Source of the DNA: an uncultured beta proteobacterium
Lineage (GTDB): Bacteria; Pseudomonadota; Gammaproteobacteria; Burkholderiales; SG8-41
DNA: 38,455 nucleotides
Assembly (NCBI GenBank): GCA_902825845.1
Contig: CADECM010000051.1
Span: 1 to 38,455 of the forward strand
Reading direction: 5' to 3'
The notes under the pieces were generated by a model. The model had not been told where the DNA came from. It did not search any database and saw only the letters and a program-made list of their open reading frames with translations. Numbering within the stretch: position 1 is the first letter of the stretch; every line of letters starts with the position of its first letter. Position numbers and translations under genes: made by a program. Positions 15,098 through 23,231 of the stretch are shown here, in pieces.

Positions 15098-16147
15098 TTG
15101 CATCGCAAACCCATAATCGTGATCGCAACTGCATTGCGCATGCTGTGCCTGGCGCTGCCAGGCATGCTGTTATCCGGGCTTGCGGCGCAGGCGGCCCAAG
15201 CGCAATCCGACTGCACGTTCAGGGGCACGCTGGACGCCTTGTATTGCGACGACAACCGGGACCTGGTCGCCGATCCGCCGAAGGATCCAGCGCATTTCAT
15301 TAATCCATCCACGCTGGCATTCAGTTATACGCCGGTGGAGGATCCCGCCATTTACGAAAAAATTTTCAAGCCATTCACCGAATATCTTGCCGCGTGCACG
15401 GGCAAACCCGTGGTCTATCAACGCCTGCAGTCCAATGCCGCGGAGATCGAAGCCATGCGCCAGGGCCGGCTGCATGTCGCCGGCTTCTCCACCGGGCCGA
15501 CGAACTACGCCGTCAAGCAGGCGGGAGCGGTTCCGTTCTCGGCCAAGGGGTCGGACAAGGGCGTTCTCGGGTATCGGCTGCTGCTGATCGTCAGAAAAGA
15601 CAGCGCCTTTCACAAACCCACTGACCTGAAGGGCAGGCGCGTCGCGCATGTGCAACCCTCGTCCAACTCCGGCAATCTCGCGCCGCGCACGCTTTTTCCC
15701 GCGCTCGGCCTCAAGCCGGATCAGGACTACAAGGTGCTTTACTCCGGCAAACACGACGCTTCCGTCGCCGGAGTGATCAGCGGCGAGTTTGACGGGGCGC
15801 CGGTCGCGTCGGGCGTGTTGGAACGCATGATCGCGCGGGGACAGATCAAGGAAGCTGACTTGCGCGTTATCTGGAGCAGTGGCTTGTTTCCCACCACTGC
15901 GTTTGCCCACGCCCACAATCTCGATCCCAAATTACGCGACACCCTCATCAAGTGTTTCCACGAATTTCGCTACCCAAAGGCGATGCAGTCAACGTTTAAA
16001 GGCGCGGATCGCTTCGTTCCCATAACCTATCTCGAACATTGGGCACTGGTACGCACGATCGCCGCCGGCAGCAGCGAAAGAACCGGTGCGTCTCCGCCTG
16101 AAACGGCCAGCCGTGGTAAATCCGGGCCAATGAAATCGTCGCAGTGA
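15098..16147 (+). CDS. PhnD-like periplasmic substrate-binding protein
   Basis: A 349-residue protein of the phosphate/phosphite/phosphonate-type (PhnD) binding-protein family, exported by a signal sequence ending about LAAQAAQA. The family start SDCTFRGTLDALYCDDNRDLVADPP has two cysteines 11 residues apart. FAYTPVEDPAIYEKIF-like sequence (here FSYTPVEDPAIYEKIF) and the ligand-loop region HVQPSSNSGNLAPR follow. I chose TTG at 15098, which has AGGAT seven bases upstream; ATG at 15140 or GTG at 15119 are alternatives that leave a shorter signal peptide. No ABC permease or ATPase gene accompanies it. It sits 10 bp behind the dCACHE-GGDEF-EAL gene, so it may deliver a ligand to that receptor rather than to a transporter (inference). 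The low-complexity C-terminal tail of about 25 residues is unusual. Confidence 0.85.
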   Translation: MHRKPIIVIATALRMLCLALPGMLLSGLAAQAAQAQSDCTFRGTLDALYCDDNRDLVADPPKDPAHFINPSTLAFSYTPVEDPAIYEKIFKPFTEYLAACTGKPVVYQRLQSNAAEIEAMRQGRLHVAGFSTGPTNYAVKQAGAVPFSAKGSDKGVLGYRLLLIVRKDSAFHKPTDLKGRRVAHVQPSSNSGNLAPRTLFPALGLKPDQDYKVLYSGKHDASVAGVISGEFDGAPVASGVLERMIARGQIKEADLRVIWSSGLFPTTAFAHAHNLDPKLRDTLIKCFHEFRYPKAMQSTFKGADRFVPITYLEHWALVRTIAAGSSERTGASPPETASRGKSGPMKSSQ

Positions 16148-16148
16148 G

Positions 16149-16162
16149 GCGATGGCCATCGC
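16149..16162. other. 14-bp perfect palindrome after the PhnD-like gene
   Basis: GCGATGGCCATCGC begins 2 bp after the stop codon, in the convergent gap that also holds repeat copy D about 50 bp on. It could be a symmetric protein site or part of a transcript end. No T-run follows directly. Confidence 0.35.
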
Positions 16163-16210
16163 ACAGGATCACCGGGAACCCCGCGTTGCGGGCGAATTCA
16201 CTGAAAATAT

Positions 16211-16240
16211 TGTAACTTATTGTTTTATTGTATTTTTTTA
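16211..16240 (+). repeat. AT-rich intergenic element, copy D
   Basis: TGTAAC-TTAT-TGTTTTATTG then TATTTTTTTA. It lies between convergent genes, 64 bp after the PhnD-like stop and reading in the same direction, so it could help end that transcript. The preceding bases GAAAATAT resemble those before copies B, C and G. Confidence 0.7.
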
Positions 16241-16290
16241 TGAGAAGGGTAGCCACAATACCCGTTACTGTCGAACCCGGTGATGGTGCG

Positions 16291-17094
16291 CTAGAACGGC
16301 TGGTCGCCGGCGATCGTGGTGCGATGCATGTGGCGGATATACGTGGGGTCGTCGAGCCGGGTATGGTCGGCGATATGCAGCACGCAGCGGTTATCCCAAA
16401 ACACAAGATCGCCCGGCCGCCATTCGTGCGAGTAGATGAATTCCGGCTGCTGGCAGTGCACGTAAATTTCGGACAGCAACGCCGCCGAGTCTTCCGCCGC
16501 CATGCCGTCGATACTCTTGGTGAGTTGCGGGTTGACAAAGATGGATTTGCGTCCGGTTTCGGGATGCGTGCGGAACACCGGATGATGCGCAAGCAAGGAC
16601 AGGTTGCGCGTGGAACTGAACAGTGCCCGCCGTTCTCCGACGGCCGCCTTCAGTCGCGCCGGCAGTCGCTCGTAGGCCTTGACCATGTTGGCGAAACCGG
16701 TGTTGCCGCCGCTGTCCGGCAGCTCGATTGCGTAGAGCATTGAGCCGAGCGACGGCTGCTGCCGGTAGGCCAGATCAGAGTGCCACAGCGGCCCGGCGTT
16801 GCGGATGCCCACATCCTTTCCGTTTTCCTGCCGGGTCGAGATCACGAGGATTTCGGGATGCCCGGCGAGATGCGCGTCGCCCTGGGACGGATGGGCATCG
16901 AGGGGACCGAAGCGGCGCGAAAACTCGATCTGTTGCCGCGGCGTCAGCTGCTGCTCGCGGAACACCAAGACATGATGGTCCAGATGAGCCCGGTGGACGC
17001 GTACGAACTCTGCATCGGCAATCGGGCGCGACAGGTCGAGGCCGATCACCTCGGCGCCAAGCGCTTCCGACAGTTGACGAATCATGAGCGGCAT
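16291..17094 (-). CDS. TauD/TfdA-family Fe(II)/2-oxoglutarate dioxygenase (first copy)
   Basis: A 267-residue non-haem iron dioxygenase that would oxidise an unknown organic substrate while converting 2-oxoglutarate and O2 to succinate and CO2; cytoplasmic. The iron ligands are H105 and D107 (LWHSDLAY) and H240 (RCVLHIADH); R254 (TYIRHMHR) is placed to bind 2-oxoglutarate. N-terminal GAEVIGLDLSRPI and the HVLVFREQQLTP block are family hallmarks. The ATG at 17094 follows ACAGGAGC. It is the last gene of the leftward cluster lactonase-Bug-monooxygenase-dioxygenase, 56 bp after the monooxygenase. Family members attack taurine, other sulfonates or aryloxyalkanoates; the sequence does not decide which. 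Confidence 0.92.
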   Translation of the reverse strand: MPLMIRQLSEALGAEVIGLDLSRPIADAEFVRVHRAHLDHHVLVFREQQLTPRQQIEFSRRFGPLDAHPSQGDAHLAGHPEILVISTRQENGKDVGIRNAGPLWHSDLAYRQQPSLGSMLYAIELPDSGGNTGFANMVKAYERLPARLKAAVGERRALFSSTRNLSLLAHHPVFRTHPETGRKSIFVNPQLTKSIDGMAAEDSAALLSEIYVHCQQPEFIYSHEWRPGDLVFWDNRCVLHIADHTRLDDPTYIRHMHRTTIAGDQPF

Positions 17095-17150
17095 GGGTGT
17101 GCTCCTGTTGCATATGTGCAGGTATTTCCAAAGACTGCCCTTGCCACTGC

Positions 17151-18176
17151 CTACAGACCCTGGCGCACGCGCGGGAACACTTCCCTGGCCAGCAATGCCA
17201 TGGTATCCAGTACCAGACTTTGCGGCATGCCTGGCCATTGGCAGCTCAGGATGTGGTGGTTGATCCCTGTCTTGCGCATATAGTCGATGATCTGCTCCGC
17301 CACTTCGTCCGCGCTTCCCAGGAAGAAGCGGTCCTTGATCAGTTCGTCAAAATCGAGACCGAGGTCATTGTCACCCTCGGGCATCACCTTGTCCTGTCCC
17401 CAGGCGTGGTACACCTCGTACTTTTTGGCGAGGTAGGGCCGGCACAGGCGAATGGCTTCCTCGCGCGTGGCGGCGACAAAGCATTCGCGCCGACCGGGAA
17501 ATTCCGCGGGAAAGGGTTTGCCGGCGGCGTCCAGAGCGCGCTTGTAGACGTCGACCTGGCGCTGAATGGTATCCATCCGGTTATGCGGGTTGACATACCA
17601 ACAGTCGCCGATGCGGGCCGCGCGCTCGATGGCCGGGTCCGCGTTGGCGCCGATCCAGATCGGCGGACGCGGCTTTTGCACGGGCTTAACCGAGACATTG
17701 GCATCCAGCAGGTCGAAGTAAGTGCCCTTCATCGACACCTTCTCTTCAGTCCACAGGCGCTTGATGGCTTCGATATTCTCGGTAAACCTGCGCACGATCT
17801 GATTGCGCTGAACACCGAAGGCGGCCAGCTCGACCTCGCGGTAGCCCAGCGCCGCGCCGAAAATCACCCGGCCTTTCGACATGACATCGAGCGAGGCCAG
17901 CTGCTCGGCGATTTCCAGCGGCTTATGCAGGGCAAGCAGAATGATTCCGAAATTCAGGCGCAAATGGTGCGACTCCGCGGCCATGCGTGCGTGGAACACG
18001 AGCGGGTTGAACGCCTGCAGCGGATGGGACGCGTAGTGCATGCCCTTGGTGAGCGAGGCGAAGCCGAGGCGGTCGGCAAGCCGCACCTGTTCGGCCATCT
18101 CCTCGAACCGCGTGCCCATGTCGTCACCCTGCGGAAACTGGCCGCGGATCATCAATCCAAATTGTACGTCAGGCAT
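17151..18176 (-). CDS. LLM-class flavin-dependent oxidoreductase
   Basis: A 341-residue luciferase-like (TIM-barrel) monooxygenase or F420/FMN-dependent oxidoreductase. Seen: the N-terminal strand VQFGLMIRGQFP, the AEQVRLADRLGFASLTKGMHY segment, the block KGRVIFGAALGYREVELAAFGV around residue 110, PRPPIWIGANADPAIERAARIGDCWY near 168-193, and the C-terminal FLGSADEVAEQI. The last is typical of members that use reduced flavin to insert oxygen or oxidise small molecules. The start at 18176 follows GAGGAG. It is 36 bp after the Bug receptor gene and 56 bp before the TauD-type gene, an operon-like layout suggesting that it acts on the imported compound or a product of it. The substrate cannot be named. 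Confidence 0.9.
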   Translation of the reverse strand: MPDVQFGLMIRGQFPQGDDMGTRFEEMAEQVRLADRLGFASLTKGMHYASHPLQAFNPLVFHARMAAESHHLRLNFGIILLALHKPLEIAEQLASLDVMSKGRVIFGAALGYREVELAAFGVQRNQIVRRFTENIEAIKRLWTEEKVSMKGTYFDLLDANVSVKPVQKPRPPIWIGANADPAIERAARIGDCWYVNPHNRMDTIQRQVDVYKRALDAAGKPFPAEFPGRRECFVAATREEAIRLCRPYLAKKYEVYHAWGQDKVMPEGDNDLGLDFDELIKDRFFLGSADEVAEQIIDYMRKTGINHHILSCQWPGMPQSLVLDTMALLAREVFPRVRQGL

Positions 18177-18212
18177 TCACGGCTCCTCGCAACACTTCCG
18201 GCCAACAGACAA

Positions 18213-19175
18213 TCAAAGCTTCAGGTCCCTGATCAGCGTTGCCCACGTCGCGATCTCGGCGCGCACAAACGCGTCGAACTCGGCCGGGGAATTGCCGACG
18301 ACCACGGAGCCTTCGGCCGCGAGCCGCTTTGTGATGTCGGGATCCTTGAGCATCTTGAGCGCCGCGCGGTGCACCTGGTTGATGAGGGCATCGGGCACCC
18401 CGGCCGGCGCGAACAATCCGGCCCAGAACGCCTTGTCGAATCCCGGCACGCCTGACTCGTGGATGGTCGGAAGATCGGGCGCCGCGGGCGACCGCGTTTT
18501 CGTACTCACCGCCAGCGCGCGCAATCGGCCCGCGCGCATGAACGGCAGCGCGGGTTGCAGCCCCGCCATCATCAGCTGTGTCTCGCCGCCGATAACCGAG
18601 GTCTGGGCGGCGCCGCCGCCCTTGTACGGCACGTGCGCGAATTTGACCTTCGCCATGCTGGCCAGCAACTCGGTGGTGAGATGAATGTTGCTGCCGTGCC
18701 CGCTGGAGGCAAAGCGGATTTCACCCGGGTGCTTGCGGGCCAGCGCAAGCAACTGCGGCACGCGCTGCGCCGGCAGTGAGGGGTGCACCACCAGAACGTT
18801 CGGCATCTGCGCGAGCATGGTGATCGGCTTGAAATCGTTGGCCGGATCGTACGGCAGCTTCTTGTACACCGATGAAACAAAGGTGTGACTCGGCGAATTG
18901 AGCAGCAGCGTGTGGCCGTCCGCGGCAGCGCGCGCCGCCATCCCGGCGCCGAGCGTGCCGCCCGCGCCGCCACGATTGTCGACAATGATGCTCGTGCCCA
19001 ACACGTCACCGAGCTTATCCGAGAGCGCACGGGCAATGACATCCGTCGCACCGCCCGGCGCGAACGGGACGATCAAGCGGATCGGCTTGTCGGGATAGGC
19101 AGCGACCGCATACATCGGCGCCACCGCGAGCATTGCAATACCGCCGCGTAGCGCCATGCGCGCGAGTCCAGTCAT
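18213..19175 (-). CDS. Bug/TctC-family periplasmic solute-binding protein
   Basis: A 320-residue periplasmic receptor. Signal peptide at residues 1-25 (ending YAVAA), then the classic YPDKPIRLIVPFAPGGATDVIAR opening, SIIVDNRGGAGGTLGA, ADGHTLLLNSPSH, VHPSLPAQRVPQL, FAHVPYKGGGAAQTSVIGG and the C-terminal PAEFDAFVRAEIATWATLI. The ATG follows ACGGAGGAG at good spacing. In Bug proteins the two glycine/aspartate-rich loops near the start hold a carboxylate of the ligand. It lies between the SMP-30 and monooxygenase genes in one leftward cluster, suggesting that it captures the substrate those enzymes degrade. No TctAB permease is nearby. Confidence 0.92.
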   Translation of the reverse strand: MTGLARMALRGGIAMLAVAPMYAVAAYPDKPIRLIVPFAPGGATDVIARALSDKLGDVLGTSIIVDNRGGAGGTLGAGMAARAAADGHTLLLNSPSHTFVSSVYKKLPYDPANDFKPITMLAQMPNVLVVHPSLPAQRVPQLLALARKHPGEIRFASSGHGSNIHLTTELLASMAKVKFAHVPYKGGGAAQTSVIGGETQLMMAGLQPALPFMRAGRLRALAVSTKTRSPAAPDLPTIHESGVPGFDKAFWAGLFAPAGVPDALINQVHRAALKMLKDPDITKRLAAEGSVVVGNSPAEFDAFVRAEIATWATLIRDLKL

Positions 19176-19331
19176 GGTGATCTCCTCCGTGTTTTCTTGT
19201 GGGCGCCGCGCACGACCCGCGCGTTTGCCGGGATCGGCATTTTATCGTAACACCCCGCCGCCGGCCGCCTGTCCCCGGCGGGCCGTGCCGTCAGCGGCGG
19301 CGCGCAGTGCGAACACATCATCGGGAATGCG

Positions 19332-20261
19332 TCATGCGATCCCGCGCCTTCCCGGTAACGCCCCGCGCGTCAGCGTTTGCAGACGATAGACACTGGTGCG
19401 CGCCGTAAGGAACAGCACGCTGCCGTCTTCGCCCCATGCAAGGTTCGCCGGCAACTCGGGCAGGATGATCCGGCCGAGCAAGGTGCCGTCGGCCCGGCAA
19501 ACCCATACGCCGCCCGGGCCCGTGCAAAACACATTGCCCTGCAAGTCGACCTTCATGCCGTCAGGCACGCCCGGATCGCCGGACGCCATGTTCAGCAGGA
19601 TGCGGCCTTGGGTGAGCGTGCCGTCCGCGCGCACGTCCAGCGCCCGTATGTGCTTGTGCGCGGAATCGTCGACGTACAGTATCGACTCATCCGGCGAGAA
19701 CGCCAGACCATTCGGCAGCGCAAAGTCGTCCGCCACCAGCTGCGGCGTGCCGCCGGGAACAAGGCGATAGACGCCGTGATGCGACAACTCCTTGCCGGGG
19801 ATCGGCGCTGACCACCACCCTTCCGGCCGCGCCGCGCCTGGCGTGGCGGCACGCACCGCATAGGGCGGATCGCTGAAGTAGATCGTGCCATCGGATTTGA
19901 CCACGATGTCATTCGGACTGTTAAGCCGCTTGCCTTGGTACTGATCGGCCAGCACCGTGCGCGTACCGTCGTCGGCGATATGCGCCACGCCGCGGCCGCC
20001 GTGTTCGGCCGCCAGCACCCGGCCCTGACGATCCAGCGTGAGACCGTTCGAGTGTCCGGTGGCAAAGGTGGTGAGTTCGGGGCCTTCCTGCAGGTGGCGC
20101 CAGCGTGCGATACGATTGTTCGGGATGTCACTGAACAGCAGCGCTGCGCCGCGCCACACCGGCCCTTCGGTAAATCCCAGCCCGCCGGCGATCCGCACTA
20201 TCGGCGCGTCGGGCGCGACCAGGTCATGCAGTGCCGCATCTCGTACCTCGTACGCTGACAT
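19332..20261 (-). CDS. SMP-30/gluconolactonase-family hydrolase
   Basis: A 309-residue six-bladed beta-propeller of the SMP-30/gluconolactonase/LRE family, calcium- or zinc-dependent enzymes that open lactone rings. Seen: the metal glutamate in GLGFTEGPVWRG, FSDIPNNRIARW, GHSNGLTLDRQGRVLAAEHGGR, LNSPNDIVVKSDGTIYFSDPPYA, ALPNGLAFSPDESILYVDDS and GVPDGMKVDLQGNVF, which carry the conserved Glu, Asn and Asp metal ligands. No signal peptide, so probably cytoplasmic. The ATG at 20261 follows AAAGGAGC. It is the first gene of the leftward cluster and diverges from an MFS transporter gene, 250 bp away. A lactone intermediate in the pathway is therefore likely, but its identity is open. Confidence 0.92.
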   Translation of the reverse strand: MSAYEVRDAALHDLVAPDAPIVRIAGGLGFTEGPVWRGAALLFSDIPNNRIARWRHLQEGPELTTFATGHSNGLTLDRQGRVLAAEHGGRGVAHIADDGTRTVLADQYQGKRLNSPNDIVVKSDGTIYFSDPPYAVRAATPGAARPEGWWSAPIPGKELSHHGVYRLVPGGTPQLVADDFALPNGLAFSPDESILYVDDSAHKHIRALDVRADGTLTQGRILLNMASGDPGVPDGMKVDLQGNVFCTGPGGVWVCRADGTLLGRIILPELPANLAWGEDGSVLFLTARTSVYRLQTLTRGALPGRRGIA

Positions 20262-20511
20262 GTAGTGGCTCCTTTGTTATCGCGCCATGCCGCCGTCGGG
20301 CGCGGCCCCGGCATTCGTGGCCGCCAGCCGCACACCCCGCCCGGCAAACGCGCAAGGGCAGTACGAGGTTATAGATGAGTCCGTGTCGTGGCGCAACCGT
20401 GGCTGCGCGCATCGCGCATGCGTGCCTGCCGCGGCGTTGTCAACCCGCCGCCGGCCGGCGCAAAGCGCGCGCTGCACCGGCGGGCGGGCTGCGTTATGCT
20501 CCGCTCATCCC

Positions 20512-21783
20512 ATGAAAAAATTTTACGGTTGGCGCGTGGTGGTCGCCGGTGGCACGCTGCAGTTTTTTCAGAGCATGCTGCTGAATCAGGCATTCGGCGC
20601 GTATCTTGCCGCGCTGGTGCAGGACCGCGGCTGGAGCAAGACCGCGTTGTCAGGCGCGGCGGCGCTCAAATCCACGGAAGCCGCCGTGCTGGGCCCCGCG
20701 CTGGGCTGGCTGGTCGACCGCTTCGGATCGCAGCGCATTGTGCGCGCGGGCGTGCTGCTGTTCGGCCTCGGCTTTATGCTGTTGAGCCAGACCGACACGC
20801 TGGCGACATTTTATGCCGCCTTCGTGGTGCTCGCGCTGGGCGCCAGCATGTGCAGCAACATGGTGGTCAGCGTCGCCATCATTCAGTGGTTCGAAAAGCG
20901 GCGCGCGCGCGCGCTGTCGTCATCACAGTTCGGCGCCGCGGTGGGCGGTCTGTTTGTGTTTGCCGTGGCGTGGACCATCCAGACCTACGGCTGGCGCGTC
21001 ACCGCCTTTGGTTCCGGCGTGATGCTCATTGTGTGCGGCTGGCCGCTGGCCAACATGGTACACAGCCGTCCCGAAGACGTTGGCCAGCGTATCGACGGTC
21101 TGCCGCCGGACGACGCGGCCCCAAACACCGGCCCTGCCGCCGCGGACGCGGTGACCCCCGCTTCGCGCCCGGGTCCGCTCCAGGCTGAGTTCACCGCGCG
21201 CGAGGCGCTGCGCACGCGTGCCTTCTGGCTGCTGTCGATCGGCCACGCCTGCTCGCTGTTCGTGGTGTCGGCAATCAATGTGCATGCCATCACGCATATC
21301 AAGGAAGGTCTTGGCTACTCGCTGGCACTGGCCTCGCTCTACATCTCCATTGCCACCGCGGGACAGTTCGCCGGCGTGGTTTGCGGCTGGGTTATTCCCG
21401 AAACCATTGAAAAACGCAAAGTCACCGCGCTCACCATGTTGTTTCACGCCGCCGGCATGCTGCTGCTTACCTATGCCACCGGACCGGTGATCCTGGTGCT
21501 GTCCGCGCTGGTGCACGGCATCGGCTGGGGACTGCGCGGCCCGTTTATTTCCGCCATGCGCGCCGACTACTTCGGACGCAATTCGATCGGCATGATCCTC
21601 GGCCTGTCTTCCATGATCATGGTCATCGGCCAGATCGGCGGGCCGCTCATCGCCGGCGTCTTTGCCGACTGGCTGGGCAACTATCGCGCCGGCTTTACGC
21701 TGATCGCTGGTCTGGCAGCAGCGGGTTCCCTGTTTTTCTGGATGGCCAAACCACCGGTGTCACGCCGCGGCACCACACATTGA
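20512..21783 (+). CDS. MFS transporter (OFA/oxalate-formate or monocarboxylate-like)
   Basis: A 423-residue, 12-helix major facilitator with a central cytoplasmic loop of about 55 residues (HSRPEDVGQRIDGLPPDD onward). Helix 1 carries FYGWRVVVAGGTLQFF, and LGWLVDRFGSQRIVRAG is the MFS loop 2-3 signature. GWGLRGPFISAMRADYFGR and GLSSMIMVIGQIGGPLIAG in the second half are typical of the monocarboxylate/oxalate-formate-like branch common beside catabolic genes in Burkholderiales. The ATG at 20512 gives MKKFYGWRV; an earlier in-frame start would add 75 unconserved residues. It diverges from the lactonase-led cluster and may import its substrate or export a product. Repeat copy E starts 2 bp after its stop. 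Confidence 0.88.
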   Translation: MKKFYGWRVVVAGGTLQFFQSMLLNQAFGAYLAALVQDRGWSKTALSGAAALKSTEAAVLGPALGWLVDRFGSQRIVRAGVLLFGLGFMLLSQTDTLATFYAAFVVLALGASMCSNMVVSVAIIQWFEKRRARALSSSQFGAAVGGLFVFAVAWTIQTYGWRVTAFGSGVMLIVCGWPLANMVHSRPEDVGQRIDGLPPDDAAPNTGPAAADAVTPASRPGPLQAEFTAREALRTRAFWLLSIGHACSLFVVSAINVHAITHIKEGLGYSLALASLYISIATAGQFAGVVCGWVIPETIEKRKVTALTMLFHAAGMLLLTYATGPVILVLSALVHGIGWGLRGPFISAMRADYFGRNSIGMILGLSSMIMVIGQIGGPLIAGVFADWLGNYRAGFTLIAGLAAAGSLFFWMAKPPVSRRGTTH

Positions 21784-21784
21784 T

Positions 21785-21816
21785 CGTAACTTATTGATTT
21801 AATTGATTTTTATATA
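21785..21816 (+). repeat. AT-rich intergenic element, copy E
   Basis: CGTAAC-TTAT-TGATTTAATTGATTTTTAT. ATTGATTT is nearly repeated in tandem (spacing about 9-10 bp). It lies between convergent genes directly after the MFS stop, in the same direction. Confidence 0.7.
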
Positions 21817-21896
21817 ACCGTATGGAATTGCGCAAGACCGCGCTGCCGGAATCCGCCAACGCCTTACCCCGCCGCGTTCACGGCAACTCACCGCAA

Positions 21897-23012
21897 TTAC
21901 CCTGGCAATTCCACGCGCAGCCGTGCGAGCGCCGACTCGTCGATGACCAGCCCCAGACCGGGCGCGGTGGGCAGATGGAACAGGCCGTTGACCGGCTTGG
22001 GCGGATTGGCAAAGACAGCATGCATGCGCGGCGACGGGTCATTCAGCTCACACGGCTTGGTCGCGTGCAACAGCGTCGCCGCAATATGCAGATTCGCGGT
22101 GTGGCCGATGGTCGGCTGGGTCTGGTGCGGTACCAATTCGGCGCCGAGCGCCTGCGCCAGCGCCGCACACCGCTGCATGCCGGTGATGCCGCCCATTTTC
22201 ACGATGTCCGGCTGCACCATGCGCACCCCGGCGTGAATCAGATCAGCTACCGCGGCGGTGGTGTAGCTTTGTTCGCCCGCCGAAACAGTGATCGACAGTT
22301 TTTGCGCAAGCTCGCCCGTCGCGCGCACGTGGTAGTGCTGCACCGGCTCTTCAAACCACCAGTAGCCGAGTTCTTCAAGTACGCGGCCCACACGCATGGC
22401 GCCGCTGGGTGAATAGCCGTTGTTCGCGTCGAAGGCAAGAGGAAAATCGTCGCCCACCAGCTTGCGCACGGCGCGCGCCTTGGCAACGTGGTCGGCAATG
22501 TCGCCATCGAGATCGACGCGGTCATTGTCGAAGCGGATCTTGATTGCCGACGGTTTGTCGGCCAGGCGTGCCTCGACGATGCGCAGCACTTCGCTCAGGC
22601 TGCGCGGTGCGCCGTTGCCGCCGATCGACGAATAAAACGGCAGTTCGGTGCGCCACGCGCCGCCGAGCAACCGCCACACCGGCTGTCCGAGCAACTGGCC
22701 CTTCAGGTCCCACAGGGCGATATCAAGCCCCGCGAGCGCGCTGCTCAGTGCGCCCTCCGGCCCGAGCTTGACCAGCCGGTGCAACAGCCGGTCATGCAAA
22801 ACCGCATGATCGAGGGGATCGGCGCCGACAATCGCCTGCGCGATGTGATGCTTGAGTATGGTGAGCGAAATAAGTCCGCCCTGCATCGGCGAGACCTCAC
22901 CGAGGCCGCTGCGCCCGTCGTCACACCACACCCGCACGAAGGCACTGCGCGACGTTGGTGGATCCTCCGGCCGCCATTGCACCTGAAACGTTTCGACGCG
23001 AGTGATCTTCAT
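21897..23012 (-). CDS. mandelate racemase/muconate lactonizing enzyme-family protein
   Basis: A 371-residue enolase-superfamily enzyme, which would abstract a proton alpha to a carboxylate held on Mg2+. The capping domain is residues 1-115; the barrel shows K158 in AIKIRFD (KxR), metal ligands D195 (AFDANNGYS), E221 (WFEEPV) and E247 (SAGEQSY), D269 in VQPDIVKMGG and H296 in LVPHQTQPTIGH as the likely second base. A Lys base on one side and a His-Asp pair on the other resemble the mandelate-racemase subgroup, which includes sugar-acid dehydratases and racemases. The ATG at 23012 follows AGAGAGGAA; the in-frame ATG at 23063 is less likely. It converges with the MFS gene and may belong to the same catabolic theme. 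Confidence 0.92.
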   Translation of the reverse strand: MKITRVETFQVQWRPEDPPTSRSAFVRVWCDDGRSGLGEVSPMQGGLISLTILKHHIAQAIVGADPLDHAVLHDRLLHRLVKLGPEGALSSALAGLDIALWDLKGQLLGQPVWRLLGGAWRTELPFYSSIGGNGAPRSLSEVLRIVEARLADKPSAIKIRFDNDRVDLDGDIADHVAKARAVRKLVGDDFPLAFDANNGYSPSGAMRVGRVLEELGYWWFEEPVQHYHVRATGELAQKLSITVSAGEQSYTTAAVADLIHAGVRMVQPDIVKMGGITGMQRCAALAQALGAELVPHQTQPTIGHTANLHIAATLLHATKPCELNDPSPRMHAVFANPPKPVNGLFHLPTAPGLGLVIDESALARLRVELPG

Positions 23013-23231
23013 CTGAATTCCTCTCTGAACAGGGGACAATTTCTCAAGCAGCCACCACGACAAATGCTATCACGGGACGCGACGGTTGCCGGGGGTTGCG
23101 CGCGGGCACGCCACGCATCGCCCCGTGATTTGACGGCTCTGCCGGGGAAGATCATCATCAAGCACGGTTGCCCAGGCGCCGCCGATTGAACGGCCACGGG
23201 GTGAGCCAGGTAAACCAGCGGAGACCGAAAC

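Noticed and set aside
20902..20925. GCGCGC run as a simple-sequence phase-variation tract
   Set aside because: It encodes Arg/Ala codons in the MFS gene (KRRARALSSSQF), is not a regular repeat unit, and the frame is intact.
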